Below are positions 28,478-36,300 of a stretch of DNA of 64,000 nt, one piece after another. Origin of the DNA: Actinoplanes teichomyceticus ATCC 31121 (GTDB lineage: Bacteria > Actinomycetota > Actinomycetes > Mycobacteriales > Micromonosporaceae); NCBI RefSeq assembly GCF_003711105.1, contig NZ_CP023865.1:4985001-5049000 (forward strand). The letters are read 5' to 3'. Position 1 is the stretch's first letter, and each line of letters opens with the position of its first letter. Both the position numbers and the translations under genes were made by a program. The notes below the pieces were generated by a model. That model saw only the letters and a program-made list of their open reading frames with translations, was not told the DNA's origin and searched no databases.

Positions 28478-29332
28478 ATGAGCGTACGGGTCTTCCTCTC
28501 CTATGCTCACGACGACGATCCGCACCGGGCGGCGGTTCGCGAGCTGTGGTATTTCCTGCGCCGTAACGGCATCGACGCGCGCTGTGACATGGACACCGCA
28601 CAGCGCCGGGAGTGGACCCGGTGGATGGAGCACGAGCTCGCCCGGGTGGATTTCGTGCTGGTCATCGCGTCCCCGGCGTACCGCTCCCGGGCCGAGCACG
28701 GCGCCCGCAACGGCTCCGGCAACGGCGTGGAGTACGAAGCGGCCCTGATCCGGGAGATGCTGTACGCCGACCGGGAGCGCTGGTTCCCGCGCATCCTGCC
28801 GGTGCTGCTGCCCGGGCGGGCGGCCACCGAGGTGCCGGCGTTCCTGCTGCCCACCAGCTCCACCGTCTACCGGGTGGACAGCTTCACCGTGCCGGGGGCG
28901 GAGCAGCTGCTGCGGCACCTCACCGGCCAGCAGGAGGAGCCGGCCCCGGCGCTCGGGCCGGTGCCGCGGCTGGGTCCGCGCACCGCGCCGGCCGCCACGG
29001 CGCCGGTCGGGGCCGGTCCGCCGGTGCAGGTCTATGCCGCCGCCCCGCTGGAGGTGCTGATCGGCGCGCTGGCCCGGCTGCCGATCACGCAGAGCCCGAT
29101 GACCCGGGCGCACTTCACCGGGATGATCGTGGAGCGGCTGGGGGAACCGCTGGACATCGATCCGTCGGCGGCGCCGGTGGACTACCTGCGGGCCCTGCTG
29201 ACCGCGCTGGCCGCCCGGCCCGGCGGCATGTTGGCAGTCGCCGAGGTGGTCCAGCAGCTGCACTCGGATCGCCCCGATGACGTGGAGATACTCGGCGAAC
29301 TGGTCTACCGGGACGAGCCGTTCGGCCGATAA
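28478..29332 (+). CDS. SEFIR/TIR-domain protein with C-terminal effector-associated domain
   Basis: This 284-residue protein has two parts. The N-terminal 150 residues match a SEFIR/TIR fold: VRVFLSYAHDDDPH, LWYFLRRNGIDARCDMDT, DFVLVIASPAYRSRAE and YEAALIREMLY. After a Pro/Ala linker, the C-terminal 90 residues (LEVLIGALARLPITQSP ... MLAVAEVVQQLHSDRPDDV) resemble the effector-associated domains (EADs) that dock effectors onto NLR-like systems. ATG 28478 follows AAGGGGG six bases upstream. SEFIR/TIR domains mediate protein interactions, and some TIR domains cleave NAD+. The catalytic Glu of NADase TIRs is not clearly identifiable here. The gene begins a 9-kb same-strand set with the FxsA-like peptide, HExxH, VMAP-C and NB-ARC/TPR genes. 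Confidence 0.85.
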   Translation: MSVRVFLSYAHDDDPHRAAVRELWYFLRRNGIDARCDMDTAQRREWTRWMEHELARVDFVLVIASPAYRSRAEHGARNGSGNGVEYEAALIREMLYADRERWFPRILPVLLPGRAATEVPAFLLPTSSTVYRVDSFTVPGAEQLLRHLTGQQEEPAPALGPVPRLGPRTAPAATAPVGAGPPVQVYAAAPLEVLIGALARLPITQSPMTRAHFTGMIVERLGEPLDIDPSAAPVDYLRALLTALAARPGGMLAVAEVVQQLHSDRPDDVEILGELVYRDEPFGR

Positions 29333-29551
29333 TCGATGGGCCGTCCAGCCGATGTACACGAGGCCAGTCGGTCGATGACACGTCGGCGCCGACCGGTTTG
29401 GATGGCTAGCACACCGAGGCGCTCTCTGCTCGATTTCCGACCCCCGGATTCCGCTCCTTCCGGCAAATCGGGAAGAATTGGGCAGTATGCTCAGTGCGCA
29501 GCCCCCCGGTACGCACTGTCTCGACTCCGTTATGAGGGTGTGCTGACAACA
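29333..29551 (+). promoter_or_regulatory. Upstream region of the peptide gene
   Basis: The 219-base spacer is less GC-rich than its surroundings. A -10-like TATGCT lies near 29487 and a GAGGG sits 13 bases ahead of the peptide ATG. It is the most likely place for a promoter separating the peptide from the SEFIR gene. No convincing -35 hexamer was found. Confidence 0.35.
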
Positions 29552-29728
29552 ATGCCGCAGGACTCGGACGTCCGGACCGAAGTACCGGATCTCAGCCGCC
29601 TGACCCTGGCCGAAGTGGCCAAGCTCGACAGCGCGGCCTTCGGGAAGACCCCCGAAGCGCTGCTGCGCCGGGTCGACCAGCCGAGTCAGAGCATCAGCGG
29701 CTACAACCCGCAGCGCCTCACCGACTGA
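29552..29728 (+). CDS. FxsA-like RiPP precursor peptide with non-canonical C-terminus
   Basis: This 58-residue peptide begins MPQDSDVRTEVPDLSRLTLA. The stretch VPDLSRLTLAEVAKLDSAAF then TPEALLRRV resembles the leader of FXSXX-COOH (FxsA) precursors, which typically contain DLSGLSLxELxxLD. The expected C-terminal F-x-S-x-x is missing; the end is instead SQSISGYNPQRLTD, which places a Tyr-Asn-Pro in the presumed core. It lies 148 bases ahead of an HExxH-type peptide hydroxylase gene, the usual partner of such precursors. The ATG at 29552 is the only in-frame ATG giving this leader; GTG at 29540 is a weaker alternative. I infer a modified peptide, but the site of modification is unknown. Confidence 0.7.
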   Translation: MPQDSDVRTEVPDLSRLTLAEVAKLDSAAFGKTPEALLRRVDQPSQSISGYNPQRLTD

Positions 29729-29734
29729 CCACGA

Positions 29735-29750
29735 TCCCCCGATCGGGGGA
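29735..29750 (+). promoter_or_regulatory. Perfect palindrome just after the peptide gene
   Basis: TCCCCCGATCGGGGGA is a 16-base palindrome beginning six bases after the peptide stop. As RNA it forms a six-bp stem with a GATC loop, without a U-run. Partial termination here would give more peptide message than enzyme message, a common arrangement for RiPP precursors. An operator role is equally possible. Confidence 0.45.
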
Positions 29751-29876
29751 CATCGCCGGCCGCGCGCGGCGCCTTGCCCGCGCACGCCGGGCGGACGACA
29801 ATCGTCGGCGGCCGCTGGCCGTTCCGCCGGCCGCCGAACCGGTAGCCGGGAAACCGAGCACCGCCGAGGACCGTCG

Positions 29877-31703
29877 TTGACCGCCAACCAGCGCACCCGC
29901 ACGCCCGAAGCTCCGCTGCCCACCCATCTGCTGCCGCAGCCGGACTACGCGAGCCTCGTCCACGGGACGGGCACCGCCGCGGCGATGCGCCACCTGGCCG
30001 CCTCGGAACGCAGCTGGCGCCTGGTCGCGCTGTGCTCGGTCCGCGACGCGCTCGCCGGGCACCCGGCCGGGGCCGGGCCGCTGCCGCCGGTGGCGCAGGC
30101 CTGGGACCTGCTGTTCGCCGCCGAACAGGCCGCGCCGGACGAGGCGGGGACGGTGCTGACGTACCCGCAGACCGGCATCTGGGCGGCGCACCTGCTGCGC
30201 CGGCTGCGCGGGGTGGTCACCGACCCGGCTCCGCTGTGGACCGACATCGGCTACCTGCACCTGCTGGCGGCCGCCGCGGCGATCCGGGCCGGCCTCGACT
30301 TCGCGATCACCGTGCCGGTGCGCGCCGGCGCCGTCGTGCTGCCCGGGCTGGGGCACGCGGCGCTGGCCGGGACCGGGCCGGACCCGGGCACCGCCGTCGT
30401 CCGGCGGGCCGCGCCGGTGGTGGAGGTGACCGGGGGCGGGCACACCGTACGGGTCGGCGGCCCCGGCTGGCGCCCGCTGCCGGAGTGCGAGGCGCGGACC
30501 GCCGGCGCGCGGATCGCCTTCCGGCTCGACGACTGCGACCCGTACCGGGACCTGCGCGGCTGGTCCGCGCCCACGCCGCTGCCGGAGGCCGACGTGGACC
30601 GCTGGCGGGCCCTGCTCGGCGACGCCTGGCGCATCCTGGTCGAGCAGGACCGGGACCGGGCCGAGGCGGTGGCCGCGGCGACGGCCATGGTGGTGCCGCT
30701 GCCGGCCGCCGAGCCCTACCGGCCGCTGAGCGCCACCTGCGACGAGGCGTTCGCGGCCGTGCTCGCCTCGATGCCGGACGACGCCGAACAGCTCGCGGTC
30801 ACCCTGATCCACGAGACCCAGCACGTTGCCCTGGGCGCGCTGCTGCACCTGGTCCCGATGGTCGGGCGCACCACCGGCCCGCGCCGGTACGCCCCCTGGC
30901 GCGACGACCCGCGCCCGCTGAGCGGCCTGCTGCAGGGGGTGTACGCGTTCATCGGGATCACTGGTTTCTGGCGGCGCCGCCGGCACACCACCGGCGACCC
31001 GCTCGCCGAGTTCGAGTTCGCGCTCTGGCGCATCCAGCTGCGCCGGGTCCTGGCCGCGCTGGCCGCCGAGCCCGACCTGACCGGGCACGGCCGCGAGCTG
31101 GTCGCCGGTCTCGCCGGCACGGTCGGCGCCTGGGCCGGCGACCGGGTGGGCGCGCGGGCGGAGTCGCTGGCCGTGCTGTCCGCCGACGACCACTACGGCC
31201 AGTGGCGGGCCTTCCACCTACCGGTCGACCCGCACCTGGTCGAGCGGCTGCACACCGCCTGGCGCGCCGGGGCGGCGCGGCCGGAGCCGGCGGGGACCGA
31301 CGGGCTCGACGATCCGGCCCCGGTCACCGACACCGCCGTCCGCTGGCTGGACGGCCGCGCCGTGCTGGCCCGCGTGCTGCTGGCCGAACCGGACCGGTTC
31401 GCCCGGATCGCCGCCGCTGCCGGGTCGGTCGGCGCCGCGGTCCCGGGCGCGCTCGCCCCCGATCTCGACCTGCTCACCGGGAACCCGGAGCGAGCCCGCG
31501 ACGGCTACCTCGCCGCGCTCGCCACCGACCCGGACGCGCCGCGCCCCTGGCTCGGGCTCGGGCTGGCGCTGGCCGCGCTGGGCGTGCCGGACAACGCCGC
31601 CCGGCGCCGGCCGGAACTGGTCCGGGCGATGGCGCGGGCGTTGACCCGGGCGGGCGAGGACGTCCCGGCGCTCCGTCTGATCGATTGGCTGGGCGCTTAC
31701 TGA
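29877..31703 (+). CDS. AlphaKG-HExxH-type peptide modification protein
   Basis: This 608-residue protein belongs to the 'HEXXH motif-containing putative peptide modification protein' family (TIGR04267 type). The motif LIHETQHVALGALLHL places HETQH at about 312-316. Other family features are a helical N-terminus (LPQPDYASLVHGTGTAAAM), GYLHLLAAAAAIRAGLDF and a C-terminal helical, TPR-like part. The family was found beside FxsA precursors, and fused versions are known to beta-hydroxylate peptides with Fe(II) and alpha-ketoglutarate. Here the domain stands alone with no radical-SAM part. Start is TTG at 29877 with GAGGA six bases upstream. The protein probably acts on the 58-residue peptide just upstream. 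Confidence 0.85.
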   Translation: MTANQRTRTPEAPLPTHLLPQPDYASLVHGTGTAAAMRHLAASERSWRLVALCSVRDALAGHPAGAGPLPPVAQAWDLLFAAEQAAPDEAGTVLTYPQTGIWAAHLLRRLRGVVTDPAPLWTDIGYLHLLAAAAAIRAGLDFAITVPVRAGAVVLPGLGHAALAGTGPDPGTAVVRRAAPVVEVTGGGHTVRVGGPGWRPLPECEARTAGARIAFRLDDCDPYRDLRGWSAPTPLPEADVDRWRALLGDAWRILVEQDRDRAEAVAAATAMVVPLPAAEPYRPLSATCDEAFAAVLASMPDDAEQLAVTLIHETQHVALGALLHLVPMVGRTTGPRRYAPWRDDPRPLSGLLQGVYAFIGITGFWRRRRHTTGDPLAEFEFALWRIQLRRVLAALAAEPDLTGHGRELVAGLAGTVGAWAGDRVGARAESLAVLSADDHYGQWRAFHLPVDPHLVERLHTAWRAGAARPEPAGTDGLDDPAPVTDTAVRWLDGRAVLARVLLAEPDRFARIAAAAGSVGAAVPGALAPDLDLLTGNPERARDGYLAALATDPDAPRPWLGLGLALAALGVPDNAARRRPELVRAMARALTRAGEDVPALRLIDWLGAY

Positions 31704-31802
31704 GGCCTTGCTGGGCGCGGTGACATCAGTACTATCGGTAGTCACTTGTCGCTCACCGTTCCCGCGGCACCTCTGGCCCGGACCGGCGGAGAGGAGCCAT
31801 CG

Positions 31803-31835
31803 GTGCCATTTCCCGCGGGCCGGGGCGTCCGGTGA
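31803..31835 (+). CDS. Possible ten-residue leader peptide ahead of the VMAP-C gene
   Basis: GTG at 31803 has an ideal AGGAG six bases upstream and encodes VPFPAGRGVR before a TGA at 31833-31835. That TGA overlaps the GTG start (31832) of the next gene, which has no good ribosome binding site of its own. This suggests translational coupling through a leader ORF. An alternative is that the strong site serves a different start of the main gene. Confidence 0.45.
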   Translation: MPFPAGRGVR

Positions 31836-33304
31836 ACGGCGTGCCACCCGGGGACGGACCGGACCGGACCAGATCCGACATCCAGAACGAGATCGCCGAG
31901 ATCCTGGTGCGCAGCCACGCGTTCGGCAGCGTCGGGGAACGCGACGGCCTGATCCGGGCGGTCGGCGCCCGGTATCACCGTGACCTGCCGGTGGAGCCGA
32001 TCCAGCACGACATGACACACCTGCGGCTGATCGTGCGGACCTGCGCCGGGGCGGACTGCCTGGCCCTGCTCGTCGACGAGGCGCGGATCCGGCTCGCCGA
32101 GCCGTCCACGCTGCGGCTGCTGCAACTGGTCGACGAGTGGGACGGGGTGCAGAACTTCACCGACGACGAGTGGCGCACCATCCGCGACATCCTGCAGCAG
32201 GTCGACATCGCCCGGGTCTCGAACATCAACGAGCTGTTCCGGCGCGCGGTCCGGTCCCGGCTGCCGGCCCCGCCCGCGCACTGCCGCAGCCCCTGGCACA
32301 TCTTCGTGCACCTGGCCGGGCTCAACGCCGACGACCAGGGCGTCCCGCTGTTCATGGTGTTCCTCTGGCAGGTCGCCGACGCGGTCGAGGACGCGGTCGG
32401 GCGCCCGCTCAAGCACCTGGTCAACCAGCTCGGGCAGAAGTGGGGGATCACCGCGGCGCTGCAGCGGCGGCTGTGGGCGCAGCCGCTGCCGGAGGCCGGG
32501 CCGGCCCAGTCGATGCTGCTGATCCTCATCGACCAGCATCCGCTGCACCAGAACCGGTTCACGGTCACCTACTGGTACCAGTGGGACCCGGAGCGGTGGG
32601 CGCCGCACCGTGGCGCCGACCAGGTGGTCGACCGCGCCATGCTGGAGGCCGCGGTCCGCGGCATCGTGGAGACCGTGGAGAGCCAGTGGCCGCTCGACGG
32701 CGGCCCGCTGCGGCTCGAGTTCGTGCTGCCGATGATGCTGCTGAACCTGCCGGTGGAGCGGTGGAGCAAGGAGATCGACCCGGACGACGGGCCGGTCCCC
32801 TTCTACCGGCACTACCCGGTGGTGGTGCGCAGCCTGGACCGGATCCAGGAACGTACCCGGCACCGGGTGTGGCGGCGCCGGTGGCGGGTGCTGCGGGAGG
32901 CGCCCGGCACCACGGTCTGCCTGTACAGCGTTGGTGACCCGCCCCGGCTGGAGCAGGACATCGTGCTCGACGAGCGGGTGGTGTCGCTGGTGCTCAGCGC
33001 CTCGCCGGAGCAGCCCAACGGGGCCCGGGAGATCCGGGTGGCGATCCGCACCGGGGTGCCGGTGCTGCTGTGGCACCGCGAGGGCACCCCGGACCGGCTC
33101 TTCCGCCAGGCGGTGCAGGACCTCCTGGCGTACGGCGGAATAGTCGAACTGCCGGATCGTGCACAGCGGTTGAGGATCACGTCGTCCAGGGACGACGATG
33201 ACCTGGCGGACACCGGCCGCAATCTCGTCCTGCTGTGGGACGACCCGTCACGCCTGCCCGACGAGCTCGGGCCGCCGGCCCCGGGGGGAGGCATCAACCC
33301 GTGA
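31832..33304 (+). CDS. EAD plus VMAP-C conflict-system adaptor protein
   Basis: This 490-residue soluble protein has an N-terminal effector-associated domain (about 15-105: SDIQNEIAEILVRSHAFGSV ... CLALLVDEARIRLAEPSTL) and a C-terminal VMAP-C region. The latter is recognised from SMLLILIDQHPLHQNRFTVT, YWYQWDPERW, LRLEFVLPMMLLNLPVERW and AIRTGVPVLLWHREG. VMAP proteins (vWA-MoxR-associated) were described as parts of NTP-dependent biological conflict systems in which EADs recruit effectors. The EAD pattern is similar to that at the end of the SEFIR protein upstream, implying pairing. It overlaps the next gene by four bases (GTGA), so expression is coupled to the NB-ARC/TPR protein. Confidence 0.8.
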   Translation: MNGVPPGDGPDRTRSDIQNEIAEILVRSHAFGSVGERDGLIRAVGARYHRDLPVEPIQHDMTHLRLIVRTCAGADCLALLVDEARIRLAEPSTLRLLQLVDEWDGVQNFTDDEWRTIRDILQQVDIARVSNINELFRRAVRSRLPAPPAHCRSPWHIFVHLAGLNADDQGVPLFMVFLWQVADAVEDAVGRPLKHLVNQLGQKWGITAALQRRLWAQPLPEAGPAQSMLLILIDQHPLHQNRFTVTYWYQWDPERWAPHRGADQVVDRAMLEAAVRGIVETVESQWPLDGGPLRLEFVLPMMLLNLPVERWSKEIDPDDGPVPFYRHYPVVVRSLDRIQERTRHRVWRRRWRVLREAPGTTVCLYSVGDPPRLEQDIVLDERVVSLVLSASPEQPNGAREIRVAIRTGVPVLLWHREGTPDRLFRQAVQDLLAYGGIVELPDRAQRLRITSSRDDDDLADTGRNLVLLWDDPSRLPDELGPPAPGGGINP

Positions 33305-36300
33305 CCGACCATCCTTCGGGCGATGCCGGCACGCTGCCGGGCCCCTCCCGCCTCGAGGAGCGGACGGTGCGCCTGCCGGGTGGTCGTACGGCCCGGTGGC
33401 CGGCCCTGGCCGTCCCGGTCGACCACGCGCTCACCGCGGCGCTCGGCCGGCTGGGCCCGGCTTGGGAGCTGGAGCTGGCGGCCGACGAGCACCACTCGAT
33501 GGCGGTCTGGGACGAGGCGATCGACCGGTTCGCGGCCGCGCTGGCCGCGGACGGCCCTCCGGCGCGCCGGGTGGTACGCCGCCGGCTGCGGGTGCCGCCG
33601 GCCGGCGCGGTGCGCCTGGCCGGGCCGGATCCCGCTCCCGGCGCCCGGTCCCGGCTGACCCTGGTGTTCACCGACGGCGGGGCGCCGGGCTGGGCCAACG
33701 GCGTGCCGTTCGACCGGTTGCGGCAGTGGGCGGCGGCCGGTGCGGTGGCCGTGGTGCACATGCTGCCGCAGTCGATGTGGCGCCGCTGGGGCCTGCCGGT
33801 GGAACGGCTGCGGCTGTACCGCGCGGACGACGGTCCGGTCCGCAACGCCACGCTGATCCGCGACCCGGCGGACACGATCCTCACCTCGCTGCCGGGCCCG
33901 GTCGTCCCGGTGCCGGTCCTGGAGCTCGGCTCGTCCTGGATGGAGACCTGGGTGCGGCTGCTCACCGGACCGGGCACGGCCGACGCCCACCTGGCGTGCC
34001 TGCTGCTGCCGGCGACCCCGGCGGCGGCCCCGCCGGCCGCCCCGCCCGGTCCGGCCTCCGACCCGATCACGGCGTTCCGCTCCGCCGCCTCCCCACCGGC
34101 CACCCAGCTGGCCACCCGGCTGGCCGCCGCCGCGCCGCTGAACCTCGACGTGATGCGCCTGCTGCAGGCCACCCTGCTGCCCCGGTCCGAGCCCGCGCAC
34201 CTGGCCGAGATCCTGGTCGCCGGGCTGATCCAGCCGGTGGCGCCGGACCCGGCCGCGGACAGCAGCGGGCTGGTCACGCACGATTTCATCCCCGGCGCAC
34301 GGGCCGAGCTGCTCACCGCCTCGCCGCGGGCGGACACCCTGTGGGTGGCCCGCATCCTCGACTCCTACCTCGGCGACCACGTCCCGGCGATCCGCCGGAT
34401 GGCCGCCACGCTCGACGACCCGGACCGGGCCGGCGATGTCCCGGTCGCCGCGGGCGAGCGCCTGATCGCCGAGGTCCACGCCACCGTGCTGCGCGCGCTC
34501 ACCTTCCGGTACCGGCAACCGGCCGCGCTCATCCAGGCACAGGTGGATCGATTGGCGCGCGCGGAATCACCGGGCTCCGGCTCGGCGGCCGCGCCCGACG
34601 CGGTGGAGGACGACATGACGCAGACCCAGGAACCGGAGCCCGCACGGCTGGGCACCGCTGGGCCCACCCCGCCCCGGCCGGCGGTCCGGGTACCGACCAT
34701 CTGGGGCAACGTGCCCCCGCGCAACCCGAACTTCACCGGCCGCGCCGAGGTGCTCGACCAGTTGAAGCACCTGGGCGACGGCGAGGCCACCGCGGTGCTG
34801 CCGGAGGCGCTGCACGGCATGGGCGGGGTCGGCAAGACCCAGGTGGTCATCGAGTACGTCTACCGCAATTCCGTCGACTACGACGTGGTGTGGTGGATCC
34901 CGGCGGAGCGCCCGGCGCAGATCGCGTCGTCCATGGTGGACCTGGCGCAGAAGCTCGGCCTGCCGGTCAAGGCGGAGGCGGCGGCCATCCCGGCGGTGCG
35001 CGAGGCGCTGCGGATCGGCGTGCCGTACCAGAACTGGCTGCTGGTCTTCGACAACGCGGACAGCCCGGAGACGGTACGGCAGTACTTCCCGATGGACGGC
35101 CCCGGCCGGATCCTGGTCACCTCGCGCAATCCGTTGTGGAGCGCGGTGGCCCGGGCCGTCGAGGTCGACGTCTTCCGCCGCGAGGAGAGCATCACCCTGC
35201 TGACCCGCCGGGCGCCCACGCTCAGCCGCGAGCAGGCCGACAACCTCGCCGCCGTCCTCGGCGATCTGCCGCTGGCCATCGAGCAGGCCGGCGCCTGGCT
35301 GGCCGAGACCGGCATGCAGGCGAAGGAGTACCTGCGGCTGTTCCAGGACAAGCAGATCGCGCTGCTGGAGATGTCCCCGCCACCGGACTACCAGCTTCCG
35401 GTCGCCGCCGCCTGGAACGTCTCGCTGGACCATCTGGCCCGCACCCGCCCGGCGGCGCTGCGGCTGTTGCAGCTGTGCGCGCTGATGGCGCCGGAGCCGA
35501 TCTCGCGGTCGCTGTTCTCCGGCGACCTGCGCGTGCAGATCAGCCCGGAGCTGGACACCACGTTGCGCGACCCGATCCAGCTGAACCGGGCGATCCGGGA
35601 GATCAACCGGTACGCGCTGGCCCGGATCGACCACGCGAAGAACACCATCCAGATGCACCGGCTGGTGCAGGCCGTCCTGATCGAGCGGATGACCCCGGAG
35701 GAGCGCGCGCAGATGCGCCGCGGCGCGCACCAGGTGCTGGCCAGCAACGACCCCCGGCAGCCCACGGTACGCGAGTCGTGGCCGCAGTACGGCGAGCTGT
35801 ACCCGCACCTGTCGGCCTCCAAGGCGATCACCGACGCGGAGCAGCCCTGGGTCCGCGACCTGGTGATCAACGAGGCGAAGTACCACTCCCACTTCGGCAA
35901 CGCCGCGGAGGCGCTGGAGATCGCGGAGACCGCGTACCGGGCGTGGGGCGAGCGGATCGGCGAGGAGGACGTGCAGACCCTGCAGATCGGCCGCTGGTAC
36001 GGCTACACCCTGTTCACCGTCGGCCGCTACGCCGAGGCCGCCGAGCTCAACGCCCACCTGCGCGAGATCTACCAGCGCCGGTTCGGCCCGGAACACGAGG
36101 AGACCCTGGAGGCCGATCAGGCGGTCGCCTCCGATCTGCGGGTGAAGGGCCGGTTCAAGGACTCGCTGGAGCTCTCCCAGGACGTGTACGACCGGTGCGT
36201 GCGCCTGTTCGACGTGGACGACCCGCTGACCCTGAACGCCGCGCACAACCTGGCGGTCAGCCTGCGCCTGGCCGGGCGGTTCGAGGCCGCGCGCCGGGTC

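Noticed and set aside
26394..28601. 735-codon minus-strand frame overlapping the membrane GGDEF gene
   Set aside because: It is an alternative frame of the same DNA with an Arg/Pro/Gly-rich translation. The called frame contains membrane helices, PAS and GGDEF motifs.
29690..29728. Canonical FxSxx-COOH core at the end of the 58-residue peptide
   Set aside because: The last residues are YNPQRLTD; there is no Phe-x-Ser-x-x terminus, so only the leader resembles FxsA.
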